From NCBI GenBank assembly GCA_020635455.1, contig JACJZT010000004.1, positions 248,001 to 312,000 of the forward strand: a stretch of 64,000 nt of DNA, written 5' to 3'. Source of the DNA: Flavobacteriales bacterium (lineage in GTDB: Bacteria; Bacteroidota; Bacteroidia; NS11-12g; UBA9320). The notes beneath the pieces are model-generated. The model saw only the letters and a list, made by a program, of their open reading frames with translations, was not told the DNA's origin and did not search any database. Made by a program: the position numbers and the translations under genes. Every line of letters starts with the position of its first letter. Positions within the stretch are counted from its first letter, which is position 1. Of this stretch, positions 45,175-54,454 are shown in pieces.

Positions 45175-46419
45175 TCAGAAACTGTAATATCCTTTGATTT
45201 TATGGTAAATCTGATCTGTACCACCGGCATTGGCCTTAAATACCTTTTGCACCTTGTTTTTTACGCTTTCGGCTAATTCCGGATTCGAAATAAATTTATT
45301 CAATACATTTAACAGGTCTTCGGAACTGTTGATTGAATACGCTATTTCGTTGCGAATAAAATATTCTGCTTCCGGAAATTTATTATAGATCGAACCAAAT
45401 GCAACCGGAATACCATATACAGCCGGTTCAAGAATGTTGTGTAAAGCTCCGGTGAACCCACCACCTATGAAAGCCATATGAGACACAGAATAAAGCCCGG
45501 AAAGAATACCGATCGAATCTACCAGAACTACATCCGGATTTCTGTCCTCATTCATTTTTGAAAATCTGTAAACAGAACTGCCCTTAAAAAGAGATTCTAC
45601 CGAGTTTAAATGAGCTTGAGAAACATCGTGTGGAACAAGTATCAACTTTAGTTTTTTTCCAAGTTTATGGGACACTTTCTTTAAGAGACTTTCTTCGATC
45701 GGCCAACTGCTTCCTGCGATCAATACAAATCCTGAATTCAGGAAAGCCTTGAGTTCAGGAAACTCATGCTTTTCATTTTTTATGGCCAAAACACGGTCAA
45801 AACGAATGTCACCTGTAACCGTAGTCTGGTGAATACCGGCATCCTGCAATAGTTTTTGCGAAAGATTGTTTTGTAAAAAAATATGATCAAAAGTGGCAAG
45901 TACGGTTCGGATCTCTTTGCCAATCGGCTTAAAAAACCACTGACCAGGCCGAAACAAGCCATTGATCAATAATGCATTGATTTTCTTTTTTTCCAGTTCT
46001 CTGAGTATGTTTTGCCAAAATTCGTATTTAACAAAAACGGCAAGATACGGGTTGGCAAGTTCAATAAATTCTCTGGCATTGGATTTGGTATCAAGCGGTA
46101 AATAAACTACTCCCTGAACTTTATCGTACTTTTTCCTTTGCTCATAACCGGAAGGCGAAAAAAAAGAAATCAGGATGGTTGAATTTTCAAGCTTCTTTTC
46201 ATATAATTTATCCAGTACCGGTCTTGCCATTTCAAATTCTCCAAGCGATGCACAATGAAACCAGATAAGTTTTCCCGGATTATTTTTTTTAAACTCCGAT
46301 AAATACTGCTTCCAGTGAAGTCTGCCATCGTAACCCAGTTTTAGTTTTGGACTAAAATGCCTTCCAATTTTGAAATACCATTTGAGAAGGAAAATGAAGA
46401 AATTATACAGGGCTGACAA
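45175..46419 (-). CDS. waaA: 3-Deoxy-D-manno-octulosonic acid (Kdo) transferase
   Basis: WaaA (KdtA) transfers Kdo from CMP-Kdo to lipid A precursor at the inner face of the cytoplasmic membrane, so the cell makes LPS. The 414-residue GT30 protein has an N-terminal membrane anchor (about 2-16), the acceptor-domain motif IWFHCASLGEFEMARPVL with the catalytic glutamate near residue 62, and the donor-domain motif FIGGGFTGALHNILEPAVYGIPVAFG. The start is TTG at 46419; no ATG precedes the anchor. It converges on the TonB-dependent receptor gene with a 14-nt gap. Confidence 0.93.
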   Translation of the reverse strand: MSALYNFFIFLLKWYFKIGRHFSPKLKLGYDGRLHWKQYLSEFKKNNPGKLIWFHCASLGEFEMARPVLDKLYEKKLENSTILISFFSPSGYEQRKKYDKVQGVVYLPLDTKSNAREFIELANPYLAVFVKYEFWQNILRELEKKKINALLINGLFRPGQWFFKPIGKEIRTVLATFDHIFLQNNLSQKLLQDAGIHQTTVTGDIRFDRVLAIKNEKHEFPELKAFLNSGFVLIAGSSWPIEESLLKKVSHKLGKKLKLILVPHDVSQAHLNSVESLFKGSSVYRFSKMNEDRNPDVVLVDSIGILSGLYSVSHMAFIGGGFTGALHNILEPAVYGIPVAFGSIYNKFPEAEYFIRNEIAYSINSSEDLLNVLNKFISNPELAESVKNKVQKVFKANAGGTDQIYHKIKGYYSF

Positions 46420-46435
46420 GTTGAAAATAATCGAC

Positions 46436-46443
46436 CAAAAATA
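46436..46443 (-). promoter_or_regulatory. Putative -7 promoter element for waaA
   Basis: The minus strand reads TATTTTTG, 16 nt before the TTG start codon at 46419. Its position supports that start. Confidence 0.45.
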
Positions 46444-46545
46444 GTTTAAATACCCAAATGATTATAGTGTGTAGAAAAAATTGACAACTTCCTCATCGTT
46501 TGCTGCATAAGGACCATCATGGTTGAAGTTACAAAAAGACATACC

Positions 46546-46571
46546 AAAAAAAAGCCCCGGAAATCCGGGGC
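46546..46571 (-). terminator. Rho-independent terminator of the lipoprotein gene at 46597
   Basis: On the minus strand GCCCCGG, loop ATTT and CCGGGGC form a perfect 7-bp GC-rich hairpin followed by eight T. It lies 25 nt past the stop codon at 46597, the strongest terminator in the window. Confidence 0.92.
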
Positions 46572-46596
46572 CTGTATGACGCGCTATTATAGCTGA

Positions 46597-47319
46597 TTAT
46601 TTTCTGTAACAACGGACAAAGGCTTTCCAATCGTCGTCGCTGAGAACCGATTTCAGATTTACAAGCATTTTCTTATGACAATCCCTGAAGGCTTCCTGAA
46701 GTTTCTCTCGTAGTTGTAAAGACTTCAATTCTTTTGCAAACGCTGCCCGAAGTCGCTCAATGATTTCGTTATATTCTTTTCGGGTGATCTTTCCGTCTTT
46801 CAACAATTGTCTGTAGTTACTGACTTTATCCTTGTAAGCAGATACCAGATTTTCATGAATGGCTTGAGCCCTCGCAACTGCAGATGACTTACAACTGTGA
46901 TATGCTGAAAGAACTCTTCTTATCTTAATATATTCTGACGAGTCAAGATTCAGGGCGATCAAACACCTGATAAAACTGTTGCCACGTATGTGTTTTCGGC
47001 GATTTACAGAACCTGAGCCTGTAGAAGCATTTCCTCCGGAAGTTCCTGAGGGTGTTTCATTCAGATAATCTTCTTCTACCAAAAAATCGGTTGGCAATCC
47101 TTCGTCACTCGCCTCGAAATACGATTCGTCGTTGTTTTCAACAAATACTACATCAATCTGATGTGACTCCAGATCCGACTGAGTAAGCAAGCTTTCAATT
47201 TCGATCGAACCGGCGTTGTCAAAATTCTCGATGGGATCAATTCCTTCCTTTCTGCAGGCTGATAAACCAATTGCCAGGATCCCGGTGACAAGGGCTGCAT
47301 TTTTAACTGAAAATTTCAT
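46597..47319 (-). CDS. Lipoprotein of unknown function, helical C-terminal half
   Basis: The 240-residue protein has a lipoprotein signal (MKFSVKNAALVTGILAIGLSAC), with the lipobox LSAC and acylated cysteine at residue 22. Then comes an acidic spacer with a Ser/Gly linker (about 90-108) and a basic helical domain (about 110-240) containing LLKDGKITRKEYNEIIERLRAAFAKEL. The helical domain loosely recalls Spy/CpxP-type periplasmic proteins (long helices and LSDDDWKAF near the end), but I see no clear LTxxQ motif. Four cysteines in the helical part (CLIA, HSCK, DCHK, RCYRK) could form disulfides. A strong terminator follows. Confidence 0.6.
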   Translation of the reverse strand: MKFSVKNAALVTGILAIGLSACRKEGIDPIENFDNAGSIEIESLLTQSDLESHQIDVVFVENNDESYFEASDEGLPTDFLVEEDYLNETPSGTSGGNASTGSGSVNRRKHIRGNSFIRCLIALNLDSSEYIKIRRVLSAYHSCKSSAVARAQAIHENLVSAYKDKVSNYRQLLKDGKITRKEYNEIIERLRAAFAKELKSLQLREKLQEAFRDCHKKMLVNLKSVLSDDDWKAFVRCYRK

Positions 47320-47445
47320 AACTGTATTTTTTTGATTTTACCTCTTTGACATGATTCAAGTGATGAATGTAACACGGTAAGCCCATAATGTCATATTTAT
47401 GACATTTGAAACTTATGATATGAAATATATAGTATGCGGAAGATC

Positions 47446-48204
47446 CTATTCAAAAAACTCTTCTTCCTCGAGTTTTTTAAGATATAAAGGAATGGTCAGA
47501 GATAACTTGATTCCATAAAGCAGGTCCAGTCGTTTTTCGGTATCTCTAATTCTGGTGTCAAAATTTACCGATCGTCGATTTTGGGTAAAACCCTCTGTCA
47601 TTTCAAAACCAAAGAAAAAGTTAAGTCTCTTTTTTGGATCAAGAAACCGGTAACCAATACTTTGTGTTAAGGCCGGGCCGAAGGTAAACCGGTCATATCC
47701 TTTTTTGTATTCATCGGTTAGCTGAGGGACCGTTGAGGTTGTATAGATCCTGATCCTGTGCTGAAGGTATCCGCCTCCAAGAGCCAGGTATATCCCGGAA
47801 TTTTTGTTAACCTTACTAATTGGAAATGTTTTGGCAAGGGAAGCACCTAGAAACATACCCCTTTGGTCAAGACCCACAGTAGCAAATTGTCCGTTCTGGT
47901 CGAATATTTCACCTGTGCTTTTGCTTTTCAAAGAATCGAGGATACCGTTTTCAAGCACCGTATTACCAAAAATAAAATGTCCACCGATGGTTACGAACCA
48001 GTTAGACTTACTTTTATAAGATACATCCATACCCAGGCTGGCATTTTTGCCAAACCTTTTTGCCATATCTGCTCCGGGATATTGCTGTTTGAAACTAACA
48101 TCCATTAGGATGGCACTTTTGGGCTCAAACTTATTTTTAAATACAGATTGTGCATTTATTAAAGAATATAGAAAGACCAAAAACAGAGTACTTAAATTTC
48201 TCAT
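47446..48204 (-). CDS. Outer-membrane beta-barrel protein of unknown function
   Basis: The 252-residue protein has a signal peptide (about 1-18, ending LINAQ) and repeated amphipathic beta-strands rich in aromatic residues and glycine (NWFVTIGGHFIFGN, GIYLALGGGYLQHRIRI, RLNFFFGFEMTEGF), as in small outer-membrane barrels. The end is unusual, with an acidic KKLEEEEFFE tail after the final strand LSLTIPLYL. It starts at an ATG 16 nt from a -7 box and diverges from the sugar aminotransferase gene. Confidence 0.65.
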   Translation of the reverse strand: MRNLSTLFLVFLYSLINAQSVFKNKFEPKSAILMDVSFKQQYPGADMAKRFGKNASLGMDVSYKSKSNWFVTIGGHFIFGNTVLENGILDSLKSKSTGEIFDQNGQFATVGLDQRGMFLGASLAKTFPISKVNKNSGIYLALGGGYLQHRIRIYTTSTVPQLTDEYKKGYDRFTFGPALTQSIGYRFLDPKKRLNFFFGFEMTEGFTQNRRSVNFDTRIRDTEKRLDLLYGIKLSLTIPLYLKKLEEEEFFE

Positions 48205-48220
48205 GTGTTCAATTGCAGAG

Positions 48221-48228
48221 CAAAGATA
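48221..48228 (-). promoter_or_regulatory. Putative -7 promoter element for the outer-membrane protein gene
   Basis: The minus strand reads TATCTTTG, 16 nt before the ATG at 48204. It diverges from the box at 48259. Confidence 0.45.
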
Positions 48229-48258
48229 TTAGAAACCCTCATATACAGGAAAGATTAT

Positions 48259-48266
48259 TAAATTTG
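48259..48266 (+). promoter_or_regulatory. Putative -7 promoter element for the aminotransferase gene
   Basis: TAAATTTG is a full TAnnTTTG match, 24 nt before the ATG at 48291. It rules against translation from codons further upstream. Confidence 0.5.
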
Positions 48267-48290
48267 CACCTTAATTTTTTACAAACGGAA

Positions 48291-49442
48291 ATGCGCAGCA
48301 TACAAATGGTTGACTTGCAAAGTCAGTATCAGAAAATTAAACCTGAAGTTGACGAGGCAATTCAGTCTGTCATTGACTCAGCAAGATTTATTAAGGGTCC
48401 GGAGGTTAATGAATTTGCTGAAAACCTGGCAAAATATACAGGTTCTAATTTCATTATTCCATGTGCCAATGGTACAGATGCCTTGCAGATTGCAATGATG
48501 GCACTTGATCTTAAGCCGGGCGATGAGGTAATCACAGCAACCTTTACCTATGCTGCCACTGCAGAAGTGATCGCCTTAATGGGTTTAACGCCCGTTTTGG
48601 TTGAAGTAAACCCAAATACGTTTTGTATTGACCCGGACGCTTTTGAAAAGGCCATCACGCCTAAAACAAAAGCAGTAGTTCCGGTTCATTTATTTGGACA
48701 ATGTGCCGATATGGAGCGAATTTTACCGGTTGCGGAAAAGCACGGTCTTTATGTTATTGAAGATCTCGCACAGGCGATAGGGTCTGTTTACACTTTCAAT
48801 AACGGCACAAAAAAGCAAGCAGGTACCATGGGTCATATCGGAACAACATCCTTTTTCCCTTCCAAAAACCTTGGGTGTTATGGAGATGGTGGTGCCTTAT
48901 TTGCGCAGGACCCCCTTATCGCAGAAAAGATCAAAATGATCGCCAATCACGGACAAAAAGTACAGTACTATCACGATATAATTGGGGTAAATTCAAGATT
49001 AGATACCCTTCAGGCCGCAATTTTAAACATCAAACTTAAGTATCTCGATCAGTATTGCAAGGCAAGGCAAGATGTTGCGGATTATTACGACAAAGCTCTT
49101 GCAGGGCATCCCAATTTTAAGATCCCTTCCCGAGATTTAAAATCTACTCACGTATTCCACCAGTACACACTTCAGTTGTGCGGATTAGACCGCAATGCTT
49201 TAAAAACACATCTTGCCAAACTTGGCATACCAAGTATGGTATACTATCCATTACCCCTTCATTATCAGAAGGCATTTGAATCGGATCGCTTTCCTAAAGG
49301 AAGTTTTCCAATATCGGAGAGTTTATGCGAAACCGTTTTATCCTTACCTATCAGCACCGAAATGGATAAGGAGCAGTTAAGTTTTATTGTAGAAGCATTG
49401 CTGAAGTATGCCGCAGAAAATTCACTTGAGAAAAGTATTTAA
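48291..49442 (+). CDS. DegT/DnrJ/EryC1/StrS-family sugar aminotransferase
   Basis: This PLP enzyme of 383 residues is predicted to transaminate a UDP-keto-sugar for surface polysaccharide. It shows IQMVDLQSQYQKIKPEVDEAI at the start, FIIPCANGTDALQIAMMAL (PLP-phosphate site), VPVHLFGQCADM, VIEDLAQAIG (PLP aspartate) and the PLP lysine in TSFFPSKNLGCYGDGG. It is closest in pattern to WbpE-type enzymes. The open frame extends 47 codons upstream, but that stretch lies before and across a -7 box and is not protein-like, so I start at 48291. The UDP-sugar dehydrogenase gene follows after 24 nt. Confidence 0.88.
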   Translation: MRSIQMVDLQSQYQKIKPEVDEAIQSVIDSARFIKGPEVNEFAENLAKYTGSNFIIPCANGTDALQIAMMALDLKPGDEVITATFTYAATAEVIALMGLTPVLVEVNPNTFCIDPDAFEKAITPKTKAVVPVHLFGQCADMERILPVAEKHGLYVIEDLAQAIGSVYTFNNGTKKQAGTMGHIGTTSFFPSKNLGCYGDGGALFAQDPLIAEKIKMIANHGQKVQYYHDIIGVNSRLDTLQAAILNIKLKYLDQYCKARQDVADYYDKALAGHPNFKIPSRDLKSTHVFHQYTLQLCGLDRNALKTHLAKLGIPSMVYYPLPLHYQKAFESDRFPKGSFPISESLCETVLSLPISTEMDKEQLSFIVEALLKYAAENSLEKSI

Positions 49443-49466
49443 CATAAATAATATATAAATAACAGA

Positions 49467-50786
49467 ATGAAAATAGCCGTTGTAGGAACAGGATATGTAG
49501 GATTGGTAACAGGAACTTGTTTTGCCGAAGTTGGTATAGAAGTAACGTGTATCGATATTGATATTAACAAGATCGAGAATCTTAAAAAAGGAATTTTACC
49601 CATTTATGAACCCGGTCTTGAAGAAATGGTGGTCCGGAATTATAAGGAAAAAAGACTATCCTTCAGTTCTGATATCGGACAGAGCATACAAAACTGCGAG
49701 GTGGTTTTTATAGCTGTGGGTACCCCTCCGGGTGAAGATGGCAGTGCAGATTTAAAATACGTCCTGGCAGTTGCAAAAAGCATTGGTGAAAACATGAACA
49801 CTCACCTGGTAATTGCGACTAAAAGTACGGTGCCGGTTGGAACGGCCACAAAAGTAAAAATTGAGGTTCAGAATGCATTGGACAAACGAGGTTCAGACCT
49901 TTCATTTGATGTTGCTTCCAATCCTGAGTTTTTGAAGGAAGGAGCCGCTATCAATGATTTCTTAAAACCGGACAGGATCATTGTTGGAATTGATAACGAC
50001 AATGCCGAAAGTATAATGAAAAGGCTTTATAAACCTTTTCTTTTAAATGGTCATCCAATCATATTTATGGACATTCCTTCTGCTGAGATGACCAAGTACG
50101 CTGCAAATGCAATGTTGGCGACCAAGATCAGTTTTATGAATGATGTTGCCAATTTATGTGAAATCATGGGTGCGGATGTAAACAGTGTTCGTCGGGGTAT
50201 TGGATCGGACCCAAGAATAGGACATAAATTCATTTATGCCGGGATCGGCTATGGTGGTTCATGTTTCCCAAAAGATGTGAAGGCACTTGCAAAAACTGCC
50301 ATTGAACACGGATATCAAATGCGTATCCTCGAAGCGGTAGAATCGGTGAATGACAATCAAAAGTCTGTTTTATTTAACAAGATCAAAAAGCATTATGGCG
50401 ATTTAAAAGGTAAGCATTTTGCAATGTGGGGTCTCGCATTTAAACCTAAAACCGATGATATGCGCGAAGCCCCCAGTCTGGTAATCATCGAGAAACTTCT
50501 TGCTGAAGGCGCTACCGTAACTGCCTACGATCCTGTTGCAATGCATGAGGCCCAGAAAATGGTAAAAGACAGCATTCAATTTGCCGACAATCAGTATGAT
50601 GCTCTAAAGAATGCCGATGGCTTGATCGTAGTAACAGAGTGGCCCGAATTCAGATCACCCAAGTTTGAAGAAATTGCGGAAACCCTAAATCAGAAAGTTA
50701 TTTTCGATGGCAGAAATATTTACGAACCTGATGAAATGAATACTTTCGGTTTTAACTATTACTGCATTGGCCGTAAGAGTGTTTAA
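49467..50786 (+). CDS. UDP-glucose/GDP-mannose dehydrogenase family protein, probably UDP-glucose 6-dehydrogenase
   Basis: The 439-residue enzyme performs the two-step NAD-dependent oxidation of a nucleotide sugar to a uronic acid. Landmarks are the N-terminal NAD loop KIAVVGTGYVGLVTGTCFAEVG, the AVGTPPGEDGSADL segment, the STVPVGT motif, and the catalytic cysteine in GYGGSCFPKDVKAL; the C-terminal domain has AFKPKTDDMREAPSL. The pattern fits UDP-glucose 6-dehydrogenase (Ugd/TuaD). With the aminotransferase before it, it suggests production of an amino-uronate precursor for a surface glycan, but no glycosyltransferase gene is adjacent. Confidence 0.9.
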   Translation: MKIAVVGTGYVGLVTGTCFAEVGIEVTCIDIDINKIENLKKGILPIYEPGLEEMVVRNYKEKRLSFSSDIGQSIQNCEVVFIAVGTPPGEDGSADLKYVLAVAKSIGENMNTHLVIATKSTVPVGTATKVKIEVQNALDKRGSDLSFDVASNPEFLKEGAAINDFLKPDRIIVGIDNDNAESIMKRLYKPFLLNGHPIIFMDIPSAEMTKYAANAMLATKISFMNDVANLCEIMGADVNSVRRGIGSDPRIGHKFIYAGIGYGGSCFPKDVKALAKTAIEHGYQMRILEAVESVNDNQKSVLFNKIKKHYGDLKGKHFAMWGLAFKPKTDDMREAPSLVIIEKLLAEGATVTAYDPVAMHEAQKMVKDSIQFADNQYDALKNADGLIVVTEWPEFRSPKFEEIAETLNQKVIFDGRNIYEPDEMNTFGFNYYCIGRKSV

Positions 50787-50830
50787 AGGGGCAAGGAAAC
50801 CATAACAATCATCTTTTTCTGATACAACCC

Positions 50831-53728
50831 TTATGGCTTTTGGACCAGAGTTTCATATGCCACATCCATTATATCCGTCCTTACATTTTGGGTAATTAAT
50901 TTCTTGTTGTTCGAACTTGGATGGATGCGATTGGATAAAAATACATAAACTATTCCGTTTTCGGGGTCGGCCCAGAAACAGGTTCCCGTAAATCCGGTAT
51001 GGCCGAAACACAGATCTGACGCAAACTTGGAAGCCGGCGTTCCTTTTCCGGGAGTGTTTTCCGGCTTATCAAACCCAAGCCCTCTTCGGCTTTCCGGGCT
51101 TTGCCTTTTTGTGAAATTCTGAATTGTACCGGGCTTTAAAAACCATTGTCCTTTGTAAAACCCATTATTCAGGAGCATCTGAGCGATCTCAGCTAGGTCA
51201 AAGGCATTGGAAAACAATCCTGCATGACCGGATACTCCACCCAATAAAGCTGCCGAAGGATCGTGAACAAAACCCTGTAATGTTCCTGTTCTGAAATCCG
51301 GATTTTTCTCGGTAGGCGCTATGCGATCCTTTTCAAATTTTAACCTTGGGTTGAAGGTCATGTTTTTCAATCCCATAGGAACATAGAAATTTCGGTCGAG
51401 GTATTTTTCAAATTCTTCTCCGGTAACCTTTTCGATCATAATACGCAGCATGATCATGCCCAGGTCGCTGTATACATATTCGCCAACTTTTCCAAGTGGT
51501 GAATCGGCGATCTCTTTTAAGATCTGATCGACATAATCTTTGTGAACATAAACCCCTTCATTGATCTCATAACAAAAAGATTCTGTAATGGTACCCGAAA
51601 TCACTTCCTCTTTTAGGCTTTTGTCATGGTAAAACCTTGAATAAAAGGGAATAAAAGCTTTCAAGCCACTTTCATGAACAAGGATTTGCCTAATGGTTAT
51701 GAACTTTTTATCGCTTTGTTTAAGTTTAGGTAAATAATTGGCTAAGGTATCGTCAAGACCGATTTTCCCTTCTTCGGTAAGCTTCATGATGGCAAGAGTG
51801 GTAGCTGCAACTTTGGTAATGGAAGCCAGGTCATACAGATCGTCCGTTTTTACAGAAGGGGATTTTTTTGAGTACGTAAATTTACCATAAGCCTTATCAA
51901 AAACTATTTTTCCATTTTGTGCGATCAGCACCTGACAACCCGGAGTGGCACCGGCATCTATGGCAGATTTGACGATCCTGTCAATTTTGGATAATTTTTT
52001 CTCATATTGTTTCAGATCTTCATCAACTACCAACCGGTCTCCTTTGGAAAGGTCCATACCGGCGTTTAGCTTGTATTCTTCACTTACTGTAACAGACAAG
52101 CGGGCATTGGCACCCTGACTGCCCCAGACCACTTTGGATGCAGCGTTGTAATAAGCATTGTCATCACCAAAAGCAAATACCGTAGTATTCAATCCGGGAA
52201 AATTTCTCATTGAATACGGGTTTCCAAAGCAAACCACGATCAGCTTTGTTTTCGACTTCAAACGTTCAACCAGTTTGCACTCGTCTTCGGTTATTCCATA
52301 ATTCCCTTTGGGATATTTGCTGATGTTATGCAAGCCAACTACAACCAGATCATATTCTTTTAGCTCGTTAACAATGTTTGTGCAATATTTATCATTAAAC
52401 GTTTTGTTTACCGAGAACAATTTGGCATCGGTGAGTTTTTGAATTTCGGTTTCAAAACCTGTAATTTCACTACCAAGCGCAACCGCTGCGACCTTTACCG
52501 GTTTTTTATTAAGGAGGGGAATAAGTTGTTCTTCGTTTCTGGCAAGGCAAATTTCATTTTTTACCAAATCGAGATAGAGCTTTGTAGCATCTGCATTATT
52601 AAGATCGGATAACAAACCGCTGTAATAAAGGTCTTCGGGTTCCTTTAAGCCAACAAAGGCTTTTGCTTGCAGTACCTTTCTTACTTTTTCATCGAGCACC
52701 TTTATGCTTAGAACCCCTTCCCGGATCGCGTTTTCTATGGTATCTATTGCCTGAGGTACATTTGTCGGGCATAAAAGAATGTCGTTTCCGGCCAAAAGAG
52801 CTTTAAGTTCAAGATTGCCCGGTGAGAAAAATTTGGCAACTCCCTGCATGTCCAATGCATCGGTAATGGCCAGGCCTTTGAATCCAAGTTCTTTGATAAG
52901 CAGATCATGAATTGCCGCTTTTGATAAGGATATTGCCAAGTTTAATGTGGTATCGATCGCCGGCATATAAACATGAGCGGTCATAATGCTCATAACACCT
53001 TTATCGATCAGGTATCGGAAAGGCTTGAGTTCAATTGAATCCAACCGGTCACGATCGTGAAGAATCAAAGGAAGGTCTTTGTGAGAATCTGTTTTAGTGT
53101 CGCCATGTCCTGGGAAATGTTTTGCGCAGGCTATGACTCCTTCATCCTGCAAACCTTTGGCATAAAGCCAGCCCTTCCGTGCAACATTATCAGGATCTTC
53201 ACCAAAAGACCTGAAATTTATTACAGGATTTTCGGGGTTGTTGTTTACATCGATAACGGGAGCAAAATTTATGTGAATTCCCAGCCGCTTACATTGTTTA
53301 CCAATATCCCGGCCCATTTTATAAATAAGATCTTCATCCTGAATACCACCCAAACCGATCTGGTATGGATACATAATGGTATTGTCCAGTCGCATAGACA
53401 CACCCCACTCTCCATCGATGCCAACCAGGAGTGGAACTTTGGAGTGAGACTGGTATTTTTGCGTGGAAAGGAACAGATTCTGAGGATCCGTTTTAAAATG
53501 AATGATCCCGCCAACTCCGTATTTAGTGACCAGAGTATCTACATAATCCAGGTGTTTTTGTCCTTTTGAGGGCCTGACCTCAACCATCATCAACTGGGCT
53601 ATTTTTTCTCTTACACTAAGCCCTGAAAGGGTTTTATTAACCCATGAAATTTCTTCACTACCCCGAACGTCCCTTTGATCGAAGATTGAAGACAACACAA
53701 GAACACACAATAGTAAACCCCTTAGCAT
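50831..53728 (-). CDS. Fused glycoside hydrolase family 3 and serine beta-lactamase-like protein
   Basis: The 965-residue exported protein joins two enzymes. Residues about 30-380 are a GH3 domain with the NagZ signature KHFPGHGDTKTDSHKDLP and the segment GLAITDALDMQGV, predicting beta-N-acetylhexosaminidase activity. A GH3 C-terminal-like domain follows (about 400-570). Residues about 590-960 are a class C beta-lactamase/esterase-like domain with S-I-T-K in LASITKVAATT, Y-S-D in YVYSDLGM and H-T-G in GHTGFTGTCFW. Such fusions occur in other Bacteroidota and may process peptidoglycan fragments in the periplasm. The signal peptide is at about 1-24. ATG at 53728 is preferred to the GTG just before it. 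Confidence 0.88.
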   Translation of the reverse strand: MLRGLLLCVLVLSSIFDQRDVRGSEEISWVNKTLSGLSVREKIAQLMMVEVRPSKGQKHLDYVDTLVTKYGVGGIIHFKTDPQNLFLSTQKYQSHSKVPLLVGIDGEWGVSMRLDNTIMYPYQIGLGGIQDEDLIYKMGRDIGKQCKRLGIHINFAPVIDVNNNPENPVINFRSFGEDPDNVARKGWLYAKGLQDEGVIACAKHFPGHGDTKTDSHKDLPLILHDRDRLDSIELKPFRYLIDKGVMSIMTAHVYMPAIDTTLNLAISLSKAAIHDLLIKELGFKGLAITDALDMQGVAKFFSPGNLELKALLAGNDILLCPTNVPQAIDTIENAIREGVLSIKVLDEKVRKVLQAKAFVGLKEPEDLYYSGLLSDLNNADATKLYLDLVKNEICLARNEEQLIPLLNKKPVKVAAVALGSEITGFETEIQKLTDAKLFSVNKTFNDKYCTNIVNELKEYDLVVVGLHNISKYPKGNYGITEDECKLVERLKSKTKLIVVCFGNPYSMRNFPGLNTTVFAFGDDNAYYNAASKVVWGSQGANARLSVTVSEEYKLNAGMDLSKGDRLVVDEDLKQYEKKLSKIDRIVKSAIDAGATPGCQVLIAQNGKIVFDKAYGKFTYSKKSPSVKTDDLYDLASITKVAATTLAIMKLTEEGKIGLDDTLANYLPKLKQSDKKFITIRQILVHESGLKAFIPFYSRFYHDKSLKEEVISGTITESFCYEINEGVYVHKDYVDQILKEIADSPLGKVGEYVYSDLGMIMLRIMIEKVTGEEFEKYLDRNFYVPMGLKNMTFNPRLKFEKDRIAPTEKNPDFRTGTLQGFVHDPSAALLGGVSGHAGLFSNAFDLAEIAQMLLNNGFYKGQWFLKPGTIQNFTKRQSPESRRGLGFDKPENTPGKGTPASKFASDLCFGHTGFTGTCFWADPENGIVYVFLSNRIHPSSNNKKLITQNVRTDIMDVAYETLVQKP

Positions 53729-53857
53729 CACTTTAAATAAAAAACAATTTTAGAATCAAAAAAGCTAAAGAAGCCTTTTATTTATCAACGAAAGTGAAAT
53801 TTCGTTAGTATCCTTTTCCGGCAAAATAAAACCGGTAGCGAAACCGTAAAAAAAAGA

Positions 53858-54328
53858 CTAGTTAAGTTCCTGAAGTGTCCTTACGACTGCATCAAGATCC
53901 GGAATTTCTCCTGCATTTTCCAATACTTCCGCATATCGTATGATGCCATCCTTATCGACAACAAAGGCGGATCTTTTTGACACACCCTTTGCACCCTGAG
54001 CAAATACCTCATAAATGCTTTCATAATTTATGGATGTTTCCTTATTGAAATCAGACAAAAGAGTAAAGTTAAAATTCTGATCTTCCTTGTAACGTCTCAG
54101 GCTATGAAGACTATCAACTGAAATGGCCAGAACTTCGGCATTCAGGTCTGTATAATCTGAAAGATGATCCCGCACTCCACACAATTCGGTTGTACAGGTT
54201 CCCGTAAAGGCAAACGGGAAAAACAAAATCACTACGTTCCTTCCTTTGAAATCAGAAAGAGAGACCTGGTTCTTGTTGGTATCAAACAAGGTAAATCCGG
54301 GTGCGGTTTGTCCTATGGTCAATGGCAT
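53858..54328 (-). CDS. Peroxiredoxin (AhpC/TSA family, AhpE/BCP-like)
   Basis: The 156-residue thiol peroxidase reduces hydrogen peroxide or organic hydroperoxides. The active site is FFPFAFTGTCTTELCGVRDH, matching the P-x-x-x-(T/S)-x-x-C motif with peroxidatic cysteine near residue 46. A second cysteine five residues later (ELCG) is the likely resolving residue of an atypical two-Cys or BCP-like type. The C-terminus has RSAFVVDKDGIIRYAEVL. It is transcribed away from feoAB from a shared intergenic region with its own -7 box. Confidence 0.9.
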   Translation of the reverse strand: MPLTIGQTAPGFTLFDTNKNQVSLSDFKGRNVVILFFPFAFTGTCTTELCGVRDHLSDYTDLNAEVLAISVDSLHSLRRYKEDQNFNFTLLSDFNKETSINYESIYEVFAQGAKGVSKRSAFVVDKDGIIRYAEVLENAGEIPDLDAVVRTLQELN

Positions 54329-54393
54329 ATTCTTATCTTTAAATGGTTTTTATATTTACTTTAATAACCTTTTCTCAATTGAAAAGTTCGCTG

Positions 54394-54401
54394 CAAATTT
54401 A
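54394..54401 (-). promoter_or_regulatory. Putative -7 promoter element for the peroxiredoxin gene
   Basis: The minus strand reads TAAATTTG, 65 nt before the ATG at 54328. It diverges from the feoA box 38 bp away. Confidence 0.45.
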
Positions 54402-54438
54402 GTCATTGTCATTATTTAGAAAAAGACTAAATAAAACT

Positions 54439-54446
54439 TAAATTTG
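54439..54446 (+). promoter_or_regulatory. Putative -7 promoter element for feoAB
   Basis: TAAATTTG lies only 8 nt before the TTG start codon of feoA at 54455, implying an almost leaderless mRNA. I could not identify a convincing Fur box by eye. Confidence 0.45.
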
Positions 54447-54454
54447 CATGCCTT

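Noticed and set aside
48150..48290. Upstream extension of the aminotransferase frame by 47 codons
   Set aside because: It overlaps the divergent gene's start and spans the TAAATTTG promoter box; homologous proteins begin near the ATG at 48291.
54448..54450. ATG just before feoA as its start codon
   Set aside because: It is in a different frame from the FeoA protein; the TTG at 54455 begins the conserved sequence.
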